A DNA stretch of 64,000 bases from Litoditis marina (GCA_964036275.1 OZ038439.1:6402169-6466168); one strand, 5' to 3'. Positions 1 to 11,653 are shown, numbered from the stretch's first letter. A program made the numbers and translations. The notes: generated by a model not told the origin, from the sequence alone.

Positions 1-847
1 AGCACTGGTAAGATGAACCAAGTGAAATAGTAAGGATAATTGAAGACAAATGCCCAATCTTCTCTCCTGAAATTGTGGGTTTTCGACTCAATATACAAAA
101 ACCTGCTTCTACAAATAATCTGTGACCTGTATGACGAGCATAGCCTCCTAACGAAGCGACGTGCATAAATGAATATAGAACATGAGAAACTCATATTACG
201 ATGTTATAGTTCGTTTCATTCCATGTCTTAGCGCAGACATAAATACTCTGAAGATATTTTTCATTTACGTGTTCTTGTGGAACTGAACAACCGCAAACAG
301 AGATTCAGTTTTTGAAAACCTTCAAAATAGCCTGGAATATTCATTGGCAATCTGCCAAGTCTCAGTACGAGTGACCGGAACTACAGTTCACCTCAAAGAT
401 TCTTGATTTAGTCATTCTCATAATATATTGGGAAGGTTCCATTCCATACGGTCTATGTCTAGGAAACTATGCGAGCGACAATCGTTCAAGTATTATAGGA
501 TTTGCTCTCTCCAAAGCAAGCTTGTAGTGAGTGCCAAATTCATAGAATGGCGAATTCACTGGAGAACCGGGTTCTTCTCGAACCGAACAACTAACCGGTC
601 ACTGGATAACCGAACCGAACCACGAACCGCTAATTCTAGATTGACCAGTTCTCCAGTGAAAGGTTTGAACCCAACAAAATGACGTGGTTTGGCGAGGGGC
701 CAGCCAGTCTGCGTATCCTTGACTTACACCCTCTCTCAACTGCTTGCAAGTAATCATTGGAGCAAGTAATCATGGGAAAATGACGACTATACCCTACCTG
801 CAGATCACGATGTACCTATAGACAAAGTGAACCGCTTCTAGTACCAG

Positions 848-1021
848 TTGAATACAGAGAAATACACAAAGCGTAAGGGATGTGAGGACACCTATTTGTG
901 GATAGTCGGTGCCAACAAATCGTTGCGAATACAGTATCCACGAACTGCCGTGAAGATGGAGACCCTGAATTTCAATGGATACGTGAAAGCCAGATTGGCG
1001 GAGCTAGAAATGAAAGCTTAA
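848..1021 (+). CDS. Putative terminal exon of an unidentified gene (partial)
   Basis: An open frame of 57 codons ends in TAA at 1019-1021 and follows a weak acceptor (TAGTACCAG) at 838-847. The product is basic and mixed in composition (for example GCEDTYLWIVGANKSLRIQ) and reads like real coding sequence, not low-complexity noise. The same frame continues upstream from about 782 with PADHDVPIDKVNRF, but an in-frame TAG at 839-841 separates the two parts. Either a short intron ends here, or this is a decayed gene with a stop codon. I do not recognise the family. The remaining exons, if any, would lie to the left of the window. Confidence 0.35.
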   Translation: MNTEKYTKRKGCEDTYLWIVGANKSLRIQYPRTAVKMETLNFNGYVKARLAELEMKA

Positions 1022-1024
1022 TAT

Positions 1025-1607
1025 ATTTGTATAAAAAAACGATGTAAAGTGAGAGACGATTAGCTTTTGAGATTGAACTGCATGGAATATAGAAAAGGAG
1101 GACAATAACTCAAGAGGGAAATAAAAAATCTAATCTCGCAATTTTCATGGGTCAAAAACATTTTGTTTTTCAGTGAAAAAAAAACCTTGCAGCAAACAAT
1201 TAGATGAAACGTCCTAATATGATTATCACCATTGATTCAAAAATGATAACAGAACAGAGTACACTATAAGTTTCTTGAATATTCATGTAAAGTTAGCATT
1301 CTAATAGCCTAAGTGTGCACTTTGTCGTTTCACGTTTCCGAGTTCTGCTGTGTTTAACATGTTTCACGTGACTGTGCGATAGACTGACAGTATAGCTGAT
1401 TTTTGTTTCAGATACGTTTTTAGTGTAAGCGGACTTTTCTAAAAGATTTAGCATATATTTTTTGAATCAGTCTGTCAGGATGATCATGAAAATTGCGAGA
1501 TTAGATTTTTTATTTCCCTCTTGAGTTATTGTCCTCCTTTTCTATATTCCATGCAGTTCAATCTCAGGCTAATCGTCTCTCACTTTACATCGTTTTTTTA
1601 TACAAAT
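1025..1607. mobile_element. Fold-back (TIR) element, 583 bp
   Basis: Arms of about 125 bp (1025-1151 and 1481-1607) are near-identical inverted copies that differ by a few bases, for example AGCTTTTGAG against AGCCTGAG. The outermost bases read ATTTGTATAAAAAAACG. There is no ORF of transposase size between the arms, so it is non-autonomous. The interior (1285-1400) resembles 31230-31345, so that segment belongs to a dispersed repeat. Confidence 0.75.
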
Positions 1608-1833
1608 TGTCCTCATTTTCTATATTTCCGAAGGAAATAATGAATCAATAGATAGGAAATAATGAGCATCTAATCAATTATTATTAAACTTTTTTGAACG
1701 TAACAATGAATACTAAGTTGATTTGCAGAACATAAACTGCGTTAGAACTCTGGTTAGTAAGCATTCTCTCAGAAACCGTGATCAATCCTTGATTTCGGGC
1801 AGCGCACGTGTGGCGCCGTCCATTTTTTCTTCA

Positions 1834-1912
1834 TTCGTGACGCTTTGGCTCAGTCGGCAGAGCAGCGCACTACAGTTCAGTAGGCCGAAGGTTCGAATCC
1901 TTTCACGGACAG
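1834..1912 (+). repeat. tRNA-like sequence (pseudo-tRNA or SINE head)
   Basis: The segment has a tRNA-like D arm (GGCTCAGTCGGCAGAGC, an A-box) and a good B-box (GGTTCGAATCC). The ends TTCGTGA and TCACGGA can pair over 7 bp like an acceptor stem. However, there are four extra bases between the acceptor and D stem, and no 5-bp anticodon stem with a 7-base loop forms. I therefore call it tRNA-derived rather than a functional tRNA. Confidence 0.45.
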
Positions 1913-2206
1913 CATTTTTGTTTTTGTTCGATTAACCTTTTTATGTAGTCAGGATGTCTACGGATTAACACAAATGTTTTTCCAATATATTTTGATCTAT
2001 TCAAACCACCAAAAGGCGGAACAACAGCTCACTGCGCACACTCCGCACATCTAGAAGTGATTGTCAAAGCAGCTAAATGCAATGTTTCCAAGGCGATAAA
2101 ATGACTCATTTTCAACCGATTGGTCCAAGATTTCAGATTTACACATAACTCTGCTGTTTCTAACCATATTCCAAATTTCAGACGAATCGGTTAAATTCGT
2201 CGGTTT

Positions 2207-2252
2207 TGCGGCCGCCGCGCCACGCCGCGCCACGCCGCGCCACGCGGCCGCC
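2207..2252. repeat. GC-rich short tandem repeat
   Basis: A unit close to CGCCGCGCCA repeats about three times, flanked by inverted GGCCGCCG blocks, in otherwise AT-rich DNA. The ORFs read through it on the minus strand are low-complexity artefacts. Confidence 0.6.
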
Positions 2253-2390
2253 GTCGGAAGACATTTTTGCGAGACGATATTCAGCATAACTGTAGATCAC
2301 TGGTCGCACATTAAATATCGAATAGCTCAATGATAAAGTCTTTCCTCCTCTATCTCTTTCCATCAAAATCTCAAAAATCCGTTCAGGAGT

Positions 2391-2573
2391 TTTTGAGAAA
2401 ATGGCATAAAACCACTTTTGAAAGTCCGCAATGTTGTGATCAAAAACTAATCTGCGCAGCGCTTCGCGCTGCGCGCGATTCACAACACATTTGAGCGCGG
2501 AGCGCTGCGCAGATTAGTTCTCGATCCCAACATTGCGGACTTTCGAAAGCGGTTTTATGCCATTTTCTCAAAA
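2391..2573. mobile_element. Fold-back element inside a chemoreceptor intron
   Basis: Two inverted arms (about 2391-2468 and 2499-2573) share TTTTGAGAAAATGGCATAAA and the motif CTAATCTGCGCAGCGC, with a GC-rich hairpin centre. Fragments of the same family (GCGCAGATTAGTTTTTGTTC followed by a GCAGAC block) occur near 7858-7905 and 45985-46050. Confidence 0.7.
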
Positions 2574-2594
2574 TCTTCGTACACTTCGTCGAAA

Positions 2595-2778
2595 AACTAA
2601 CCGGTATTGCAATTATGTCGACAACGAAGTGAAGAGTGTTGGAGAGGGAGAATGCGAGCATGACAAACTTATAGGTTCCGATCTCGCGGCCGGATTTGGT
2701 GAGAATAACAATGATCAGGTAGAAATTACTCGGGAACACCACCAGAGAGGTTAGCACAAGGGAGGCAGTGGACACCAT
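2595..2778 (-). pseudogene. STR-like 7TM chemoreceptor, first exon only
   Basis: On the minus strand an ATG at 2778 opens a frame encoding two hydrophobic segments. The first runs roughly from VLTSLVVFP to LIIVILTKS. It is followed by IGTYKFVMLAFSLSNTLHFVVDI, the pattern of the first loop and TM2 of nematode STR-type serpentine chemoreceptors. The exon ends at a good donor (CCG|GTTAGT, about 2594). An in-frame TAA lies just upstream of the ATG. I find no further receptor exon downstream; the putative intron begins with a fold-back element. This is most likely a gene fragment, although a long intron cannot be excluded. Confidence 0.5.
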
Positions 2779-3215
2779 CGTTTACTTTCACTGGAATTCA
2801 TCATTTCAAAATAGAATATGAAAGACTATTCATTGAAGTATACTACGGTCCACCAATCGATGTCCTTCTACAGTAATCCGTCAAGTATTCGAGAGTTTTC
2901 TAATGAATAATTGATAATCGTGTTCCGTAACTTTCAGAGTATCTAGTAGTAAACGCGCAGAAGGTACTACCAAAAATTGAAGAAAGTCCAAAAACGCCAA
3001 TATATCAAACTTTGATCTGGAAGTTTAGGCAGATTAATGTAGAGGGTTATAAGTGAGTGGAACAAACCATATATTCATGATCGATGATAAAGTTCTCCAA
3101 ATAAATCGAAAACTTCTTTGTTTTCACTGATTTGAGCGCGCAGTCGAGGTTTTATTTTAGAAATATCAGTTTTTATGGACATGCTGCCAAATTCCAACCA
3201 GAGGCCTTATGCATT

Positions 3216-3322
3216 AAACATCCCGGGACGGGTCGGGATGCTATCCCGAGCTGAATTGGCCGGAAAAGGAAAATAGCCGAATCGAGCTCGGGTTGGCATC
3301 CCAATCCGGCCCGGGATGTTTC
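3216..3322. mobile_element. Small CCCGGG-palindromic MITE, copy 1
   Basis: The ends AACATCCCGGGACGGGTCGGGATG and CATCCCAATCCGGCCCGGGATGTTT are inverted relatives of each other around AATAGCCGAATCGAG. A second diverged copy is at 19268-19370, which shares AGCCGAATCGAG and CATCCCAATCCGGCCCGGG. Confidence 0.65.
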
Positions 3323-3566
3323 ATGTATACGGCGTCAGGAAAGATCTCAGGAAAGTTCCCACCAGTTTTCTGCAAGTGGTCAGCTACAAAAAGACATAGA
3401 ACTCGGAAACATGGAATGATAAAGTGCCCGATGCCTCGTTAGAATGGTACGTTTACTTTACTAGTATAGTATAGTGATCAATAAGCCAACTTTATCAATA
3501 AGCCAACTCAACTTTACGTACGATAACAATAGTCGCTCCACTCTCAGAGAATGAAATGAATGCAGT

Positions 3567-4185
3567 GGTCGTATTCACTGAGCTCAGATAGCCGGGTAAG
3601 TCTCAAATAGGCGGGTAACTTACACAAATCGTATTCACTAACGCGCTATTTGAACGCTGTTTGGCCAGGCCATATTTACCCGAGGGGGGAGGGGGTCAAA
3701 TAGCCTCTATTTGAGCATTTTCAAGTTTTAAAATTAATTTTTTCGGCGTTCTCGATGGAGTAAGGGATTTTCTTTGATCATATTCCCACATAAAATTGGG
3801 AAGCGTGAACGATGGACACATTTTCCGCCATAAAAAGCTTAATTCAGTTGCTTCTAATAGTTTTTGCTAAAGACTTTCCATTTTCAAAAATCATATTTTT
3901 AAGTGACGATGTCTTTACTTGAGGCAAAATTATTGAAATAGTTCAAGTTTTCACAATTATTCTGCCTAAATTGTGGTTTTCCGAGAACAACTACCAAATT
4001 TCGTTTATGAAATGGTAAAATATCCTGCAACGAACACTCCAAATGACGGTTTACACGGTTATTTGGCAAATAGGCTATTTGAATGCTAGTGAATACCGAA
4101 ACGGGTAAGTTCGTTACCCGCAAGTAAGCTATTTGAATTTTGCTCAAATTGCTTACATGACTATTTGAGCTCAGTGAACGGCCAC
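3567..4185. mobile_element. Fold-back element with CTATTTGA repeats
   Basis: The left end (GTATTCACTGAGCTCAGATAG) and the right end (CTATTTGAGCTCAGTGAACGGC) are inverted copies. The interior carries many CTATTTGA/TCAAATAG and GGGTAA/TTACCC motifs in both directions and no transposase-like ORF. Confidence 0.6.
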
Positions 4186-4449
4186 ATGAGGTTAGATCAG
4201 TGCTGTGGGAGAGTATAAAATCACGGGGCGTACCCTATTAAAATGTGGGAAAGTACAACGTCAGTACACGTCAAGAATAGCTATATAGCATGAAATATGG
4301 CATGAGAGTGTTCATTCATGAGTGAGGAATGACATTCATTCGAGTCATTTGAGAAATGATGAATGTATTTCCCTGATGAAGTGAAAGTATCTTTCTTGTT
4401 GTGTACAATTTGAGCAAAACCCAAAAAAACGCTTGAACGTTGAGTGGGT

Positions 4450-4600
4450 GACGATTAAGCTCAAACGCGGTAAGCTACAATCTACAACACAAGTTAAAAC
4501 ATCAACAGAGAGTTCAAAGTGTCACAATGGATAGTTTATATAAATAAACTATGTTTGTTGAAGTTTGGAGAGAAACAGTTCATACAGTTTCTCGAATTAC
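4450..4600 (+). repeat. Dispersed repeat family A, copy 1
   Basis: The segment runs from GACGATTAAGCT through AACACAAGTTAAAACATCA, GAGTTCAAAGTGTCAC and TTTATATAAATAAACT to the AAGTTTGGAGA region. It is similar in order and orientation to 38729-38925 and 43837-43995. Confidence 0.6.
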
Positions 4601-4970
4601 ACATTTCGTTGTGGTTTTCGAAACTCGTTTTTATAAACGAGTTTTTATTGTAACCATCGTTCATATTGATGTGAAATACCATTCAGGGAAGAATACATAT
4701 TGACGTCTTGGTCGAACTCTTGAAGATGAGTTTTGAAAGCACACAAAAAACACCTGTTAGTTGATCAGTTACGGCACAACTGCTACAGATACAGGAGGTA
4801 GCCAGGTATTTGTTATAAACAAATCTCGATAAGTCGTAATTTACAAAATGTCTTAGCAACGGGGTTTACAAACACAGCAAGGTCTAACAACATTCACCGT
4901 GAAGGCATTATTTGGATAAAACAAACCTAACAAATGGTAGAAAGCACCTGGGGTGCCGCTTCTCTGCTTA

Positions 4971-5243
4971 CCAACAATCTTACTTTCTCACTAAAAAATC
5001 TCACTTTCTTACAAAAAAATCTGACCTTCTTGCAATAAATCTTACTTTTTACGAGACATATTGAATATTGAATAAGAAGATAAAATTCATATCATATTTT
5101 AGGTAAAAATTTTCATCAGAAAGTGAGTTTCATTTGAGAAAGTGAGACTTATTGTAAGAAAGTGAGATATTCTGTAAGAAAGTAAGATTCTTGGTAAGAA
5201 AATTGCTTCCTTACAATCTACTTTCTTACAATAAGTCTTTAAC
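4971..5243. repeat. Fold-back repeat built from CTTACTTTCTTACAA units
   Basis: The left half contains several TCTTACTTTCTCAC/TCTTACAAAAAA units, and the right half contains the reverse complement (GTAAGAAAGTGAGA). Together they form a large imperfect hairpin with internal tandem units. Confidence 0.6.
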
Positions 5244-7480
5244 CAACAACCAACAACCTTCCCACGCCGAGAGGTTGCTATCAATATTCCCCCTGCCACC
5301 ACACTCCATTATCAGAAAATGAAACTAAAACAGGTGGTTATATCAGTACCCTATTCGAATGCGGGAACGTATAGTGCTCACATTTCCCAACTGGACTCGT
5401 TGGCAGCGTGCCAAAAACTTTGGAAGACTGTTATTTAGAGAAAACATACATTTTATAGAAAGTTTACCTGAATACGAATTATAACTAAGGGGAATCCTCC
5501 CTTCACAGAAATTTCTATTGTTTTGAAGTATTTCAACATGTTCCAAAACTGTCTTGATTGAGGGGATACGAGTAGCCCGTCTTCTTTCACTTCTACCATA
5601 TGCGAGGACAGAAAGGGTAACTGAAAACAACTTGTTCGGCAGTCAACGCAACTCAGAACCGACTTCCAACTCTCAAAGAGACTGACCAAAAAGAAGAAAT
5701 TGCTATTTTCAGTTGCGGGGTTAGAACGAATAGTACCATCATACAATTGTGAGAGCTGTACTGTATTCACCGACTGCCTACACGGTAGCTTTTACTATTC
5801 CACTTATTTATATACTGTATGTTACATAATGTTTCCGTATAGTATTTTTCTTCGTTATATCTCTCCGTGTTCCATTCGTACTGTTTAAATGTTCAATTAT
5901 GTTTGCATCCGTAACCATATTCTTTAATCCAACACTTCACTCGCGTAATAAACTCATTCATTCAAAACCAGTCCTAAACATACTATTTTTCCAATTTTAA
6001 GTCGACGCCAACGATAAAAATAAGTTCTCGTAAAATATGTGGCCTAACTCTAGAGTCATCGGACAATATCGAATCTTACCTTCACTCAAGTTGCTCTTTA
6101 AATAACTTCCACATGACAATTACGGTTTTTCGCGAATCTACATCAAACTTCATGGGAACAATGACTAAAGTTCGTGAACGTCAATCTGCATTTTTTAGCA
6201 GGCAATCTGCAGATATTCACACGAACGAAACAGAAAAGAAAAAGAAACGTTATGTGGTGTTGTTGCGAACTTTCGTTCTATATTCACTGCAAATTATTAG
6301 GGAGCCAATGTTGTCAAGAGTGTTTCCGCAGCAAAACATAGCTTTCCGTTCCTAGAAAAGAGGGTTGTCCGCGGTCCATTGTTGCCTTTCATAGGGAGTT
6401 AGAATGGCTGAATTGTAGTTTGAACTGCGGGTTAAGCACCCTCCCTCGACTGAAATGTGACTGGATCAAACTACAACATAGTGGATCAGAGGTAGACGAA
6501 CAGTATCCACTTTCTAACCCAAATCGAGTCCAATGTCGAGTTTGGTAAAGTAATACGTACCTTATCGAATGAAAAAGACAACTGACTCTTGTCCATCCGC
6601 AATTCACGTTCAATTTAAACCGTACATACAATTTGCCGATTGTTTTTTTTAAATATTTCACGCATATTCTCATAACCAATATCACTGCATAATCATGAAT
6701 TCATTGTGGTCTAGCAAAAAAGAAAACTCCAATAAACTCAAACTTTGAAAACTTGGGGAAAAAGTATGATGGAGAAACTAACGGAGAAAAAAATGACGAG
6801 TAGCTGATGAGCAGTTGATCAGCAGCTCATAAAGATCTTTTGACCTCACCAGGTTACTCATGAGGTTTTACACATGAGAGCTCGCAAGGTTTGGGGGTAT
6901 GGCTACGGCGCCTCCAGTATACTCTGCAGGGTACTATCTCAGACAGAACCTGGGAGAGTTAGAGGGATACTTAAGGGGGCGTGGCCTATCGAATTTCGAC
7001 ATGAAAATCAGTTTGGCGAAAAACAAGCAGTTGAAGGGGGACCAGAGAAGGGGGACCCCTCATGGGTACAGGACCGTATTCAAAACACAGAGAGCTTTTC
7101 ACATAATCATCATACGTCATTTATATACTAACATCACATGGACATAATGCAATCTTCCATATTGAATTTATGCCCAAATTATCAGGTTTTGTGTGGCAGT
7201 TCGAAAAGTAGAACATTTGCGCCAGTTTTTGTGATTTACATTTTTTTGTAAACATCGGTAAAAGTGTTCTATATTCAATGGAAATTTATTATTATTTTTG
7301 TACTCGAGTCTCACTTTACTGATTTTTGTGGCAAGATTTTCCACAAATGGAACTATATCAACAATACTACTGGAGTATCTAGACTATTGATTCTATCAAA
7401 TTTTGATAATTGAACAATAAGGACATTTCTATAAAGTACTCTAAGACTATCGGAATGAGTCATCTGACCTCAATTCCACC
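5244..7480. other. Gene-free stretch
   Basis: I see no convincing exon. Around 5800-5970 a T-rich tract ends in CGCGTAATAAACTCATTCATTCAA. That resembles the 3' tail of the LINE at 23.7-25.7 kb (GCGTAATAAATCAATCAA) and may be a LINE 3' remnant. A GC-richer block at 6874-7100 gives overlapping open frames but has no splice structure or family signal. Confidence 0.4.
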
Positions 7481-7497
7481 CCCCCCCCCCCCCCCCG
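7476..7497. repeat. Poly-C tract
   Basis: An uninterrupted run of about 20 C. It is one of several long mono-C/G tracts in the window. Confidence 0.9.
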
Positions 7498-7639
7498 CAA
7501 ACTACTGAATATGTGTACACAGCAGAAAGTGATTTCTGGAACAATAGTAGTTAGCACGCGTTTTTCTGAGAGCAAGGCCTACGGTGTAGGTCAATTCTCG
7601 CGGTGTTTGTAGTTTGAACTCGTTGCTTTCGGGCGAATT

Positions 7640-7825
7640 TCGTCAGTTGAAAGAACGTTCCTCTATAATTTGGATCAATGAAACGCATCAAAGCGCACGA
7701 TATACTGCTCTGAAATTGTACTAGTGGTCTTTCACAGTTACAACAGAAAACAAAATAGAAATCGCTCAAGAGCCAAGCCTTTTATGAGCCAAACTATTTT
7801 GAGGGTTACTGCATCTCCAAGCTTT
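7640..7825 (+). repeat. Dispersed repeat family B, copy 1
   Basis: It shares TATAATTTGGATC, a tract with ACTACTG/ACTGATGGTC, GAAATC, and AGCCAAACTATTTTGAGGGTTACTGCAT with 32520-32700, in the same order. Both copies are diverged and non-coding. Confidence 0.5.
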
Positions 7826-8078
7826 TGACCGAATGGTGAATGCTTTTTTGAAATATCGTGCGCAGATTAGTTTTTGTTCTCAGCTATGCAGACGTTTTGA
7901 AAAGTTTATCGTTTCAAACGAAGAGGTGAAACTGTTGGTGGGTACCGAATTTGGCGTGTTCTCCCATGGGAATATTTGCTCCCGGGAAAACAACGAGGAA
8001 ATTGATGGATTCGGCCACGTATTCGGCCATGTACAGAGCCCTTTAATGGCTTTCTCTTCTCACCGCGCTAATATATAG

Positions 8079-8272
8079 TAGTCGTCAACGGAAAGGCGGT
8101 AGGGCACTGTATATCTCACTTTTCGCTGTGTACGAACACATGTCTTCGATTCCAAAGCGGGCCGGTTAGGTGCTCCAGTAGCGCAGTGGTTATCGTCCTA
8201 CGAGACAAATCTTTTACTCACAGGTTCGATTTCGGCGAGAGACAGAAACTTAAAAATTTGGCACCCACTATA
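8079..8272 (+). mobile_element. tRNA-derived SINE, copy 1
   Basis: A 5' segment (GTCGTCAACGGAAAGGCGG ... ATATCTCACTTTTCGCTGTGTAC) is followed by a tRNA-like head with an A-box (TAGCGCAGTGGTTA) and a B-box (CAGGTTCGATT), then GAGAGACAGAAA and a conserved tail (TTTGGCACCCACTATA). Three other near-full copies are at 10111-10310 (minus), 18923-19096 (plus) and 47235-47433 (minus). A tail-only remnant lies at 8650-8702. Confidence 0.8.
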
Positions 8273-8649
8273 CCCGTTTTTCCTCGTTCGACCATTCCTG
8301 TAAACGCGGAGTGAGATCTCGTCCATTCGAGTTTAAACGAACTTGCCTTGTAAAAACTTCCAGCAACAGGCAATCATTCATAGTTCATTGTTCTTAGTGC
8401 GTTCTCTCTCTGCGGTTGCACCGCACCAATGCTGTCGTTCAAACTGATAGTTTTCTGTGAGTCCCGTTTTTTCTATGACCTTTTCTATGTTTAATAAATG
8501 AATGAAGAGGAGTTGACCTTTTCTATGTTTAATAAATGAATAAAGAGGAGTTGAGCCGAGTGTCAGCATCCCCAACCACAAACGGGGCTTGTTTTTCCAT
8601 ATGTACTTTTTTGTTTTCTTAGATTAAGCAACATACTTATGTAGATCAG

Positions 8650-8702
8650 CAGGTCCGATTCCAGGGAAAGGCAGAAATTTACAAACTATGCACTCACTTT
8701 AA
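8650..8702 (+). repeat. SINE 3' remnant
   Basis: GCAGGTCCGATTCCAGGGAAAGGCAGAAATTTA followed by CTATGCACTCACTTTAAC matches the B-box-to-tail part of the local SINE family in diverged form. Confidence 0.45.
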
Positions 8703-9342
8703 CAGCAATTCGGTCAAGTATACTGTTTTTGTATTCAACTGCGGTTATTGTTGCAGTTTTGCTGAACTGCGTGCGCGCGAAGGCCGGCCAATGCTGGGAT
8801 TGGAGTACCAGATTCGCCCATCATGGAGTGCAAAAAGTAGGAATCTCACCTCATGGCAAGGAGAATGTATGTAGACTTCTGGTAGATCGATACTCCCCTT
8901 ACCATTGCCATTTCCATACATGGAAGTGGACTGATGAATTCAGAAAAAGTCCGGTGAGTGTTCGATATTGATCGTTTGTAGAATAGATCTAGAACATGAT
9001 AGCATGAAATTCAACACGTGGTTTTCAACATTGATAAATGTGGCACTTCAATTATGGGAGATTGGAGGTTAAGAAGGAGAAATCGAATGTAAATCATTGT
9101 ATGATATTCAGTCTCGCACAACTGTAAGGATGATTGTACCGAGACGTTTGTAGGACAATACTGACGAAACGAATATGGATATTTGTTCTGGAGAGATCAT
9201 TCAGATAAAAATGTTCTGTTAGTTGAGACTGTATGTTGGGGAGATATCTCATCGTCATGGGGGTATAGGTGGTCACGCCAAAATAGAGTTTCGTAAATTC
9301 TGCCTTTTGTTAACCTAAACAAACATCGGGGAAATTGTACAA

Positions 9343-9486
9343 TTGCCCCCCCCCCCTTCACCTTCGGTCCCCCCCCCCCCTTCACCTTCGGTCCCCCCCC
9401 CCGTAGTACTATCACCCCCTCCCAAAACGATTCCTGATAAAGAGGGGGTCTATTCTAAATGGGGGGGGGGGGGGGGGGGGGGGGGT
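9343..9486. repeat. G/C-tract repeat, copy 1
   Basis: Long C runs (8-12 bases) alternate with CTTCACCTTCGGT, and a G run of more than 20 follows at 9461-9485. It lies within the first visible intron of the secreted-protein gene. Confidence 0.75.
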
Positions 9487-9918
9487 TATTGTGAATGGGA
9501 GATAATTGTACAATGCGACGTTTAAAGAGACCATTTCCCTATAATCTGAAATTTTCAAATCTAATAAATGAATTCTATTTTGTTCTAATAGGCATGAACA
9601 ACCTTAGAAATTTGAAACGAGAAAAAATTGCCTAATGCCATTGAATACATACCCGAACTTGAACATTTTCACTGTGATCCAGCTGGGTTAATTAGTTCTT
9701 CAATGAATTTGACTTTCCCACTCATTTTTCGTATCCTGATAGGCTTTAAAACGTATTCAAATAATTTTTGTATTTCTATTTCCATTTTCTTGATTTTTTG
9801 TACGTTACTCGTTCTCGGTGTACATTACGTATCGATTTTTCGAGAAAACGGACCAAAACGAAGTTGAAAGAGTTATATGTTCGTAATCAGGATTTCAAAC
9901 CCTAGAAGATGGAAATCA

Positions 9919-10047
9919 CCCCCCCCCCCCCACACAATACGAAATGGGGGGAGGGGACAATAGTAGAATCCCGGACCTGTTTAACAATCGCCCCCCACTC
10001 AATCCAAACCTGCAGTAAAAAAGGACATTGTACCGTCACCCCCCCTA
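9919..10047. repeat. G/C-tract repeat, copy 2
   Basis: C runs at 9919-9930, 9990-9996 and 10039-10046 and a GGGGGGAGGGG block occur in a sequence related to the other G/C-tract copies. Confidence 0.6.
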
Positions 10048-10110
10048 TGAGGGTGACTGTACAGTTGTACAATATACCCGAAATGTTCTTACAGATGAAA
10101 TACCAGAGAA

Positions 10111-10310
10111 TATAGTGAGTGCCAAATTTATAAATTTCGGTCTCTCGCCGGAATCGAACCTGCGAGCAAAAGATTTGTAGCGAGGCGCTACTAACCAATG
10201 GGCTATTCGAGCACATAACCGGCGGACTTTGGAATCGAAGAGATATGTGTGTACACAGCGGAAAGTGAGATATACAGTACCCTCTCGCCTTTCCATTGGC
10301 AACAACTATA
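10111..10310 (-). mobile_element. tRNA-derived SINE, copy 2
   Basis: This is an inverted copy of the SINE at 8079-8272. It runs from TATAGTGAGTGCCAAATTTATAAATTTC through the B-box complement CGGAATCGAACCTG and the A-box region to GCCTTTCCATTGGCAACAACTATA. Confidence 0.8.
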
Positions 10311-10873
10311 CACGACTTCATTTTCACATACACTTTCATCTGCAAGGGAGATTTTTGTACAGACAATATCGATTTCTACCAGGTAACATTTTGAATTTTT
10401 TCCCGAATTTCTGTTCCACTTCGAGAAATGTCTGACAGTTCCTAATCTTAGTAACTATAATTTACTACCTCATTGAAGAACTAAGACATGTTTTGTTTTC
10501 AGTACAATTCGTTGATGGAAGAAGAGGGAGTAAATCTTCTCCGTTCATGTCTCGAAAGGTTTCATGGTTCGTTCGAAATATTCTCTATTTCTTTCTCTAA
10601 ACTTTCTGCTTTATAACTACTTTATACCATACTTCAACGAATACAAAACTCTCTTCTTTTACAAAACTCTCTTCATGATAACCTAAAACAAAGAGTATTT
10701 TAAATAACTTTCGACGTAGTTGAAGTTTGCATTTGAGAAGAGCCATTGTAAAACGCAAAAGTGTACTGTAGGAACCTCAGTAGGAATTGTGTAGACTATA
10801 AATTGTGTTGATTGTTGGAATAAATGTTTTACAGAAGCTCGCAAACTGCCGAAGCCCGATTTCTGTGCAACTA

Positions 10874-11653
10874 CACAGGGTTCGGGACGCAAATAGCCGC
10901 GCTTTACCAAAGCGCGGCGTTTTGTGGCATCTAACCGCTAATTGCTTAGCTATCAGCACGCTAATAGCCGTAGCAGGGTGCAAGTGGCGAGCAAGTAGCC
11001 GCGCTTAACAATGCAATCCACCGAGTTATTTTAAATTATTCTATTATTCACCAGAAGATGTTTTTTCTCCAAAATAGTTTTTGTTTATGGTATTACAACC
11101 AAAGCTTTAAATAATATACATATATGATATGCATATTATCTTCGCTAGTGTAAAAGTACCTCAAACTTGGGTAATTAAACCGAATTGATCAGGGTTTTGT
11201 GAGACCTACTGCGCAGACGTCCGTATATAATTCGGGTTTCGAAGTTTTTGATAATCATCAGAAAAACTTTCCACCGTGATTTTCGGTCTCCAGCGGGTTA
11301 AGAATTACTTTTGGTGAAGTTCAGGTTGGATGCAACTGGATATGTGATTACAAAAATAAACTTACTCTGAAGACATGAAGGTCGAGTGGATAGCTACTAA
11401 AGATCGTGCAAATATAATTCAGGTTGAGGAGGTTATCCGAAATTTGGGTGTTATTATTGAACTGTTATGTGAAATAACCATATTAACTTTTCATGCAACT
11501 CTGTATGAATCGCTGTAATGTGCCTGCAATCAGCTTCTTTTGCGCAGCAAAGTGCGGCTCATAATAAACGCCGCTATTTGCGCGCTAGTCGCGGCGTCTA
11601 TCGGCTAAACGCGGCGCTTATTATACGCGGCTATTTGCGTCCCCAACCCTGTG
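10874..11653. mobile_element. 780-bp MITE with TA target duplication
   Basis: The TIRs CACAGGGTTCGGGACGCAAATAGCCGCG and CACAGGGTTGGGGACGCAAA... (reverse strand) match over about 28 bp with one mismatch. They are flanked by TA at 10872-10873 and 11654-11655. The subterminal regions are full of GCGGC/GCCGC palindromes. There is no transposase ORF. Removing the element plus one TA restores an uninterrupted reading frame across the host exon. Confidence 0.85.

Noticed and set aside
6874..7147. Overlapping frames rich in Gly/Tyr (GYLRGRGLSNFDMK)
   Set aside because: No splice sites, no family similarity, and two frames are equally open, so this is probably a GC-richer repeat.
9902..10366. 154-codon minus-strand frame
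   Set aside because: It is a read-through of the inverted SINE and a C/G tract.
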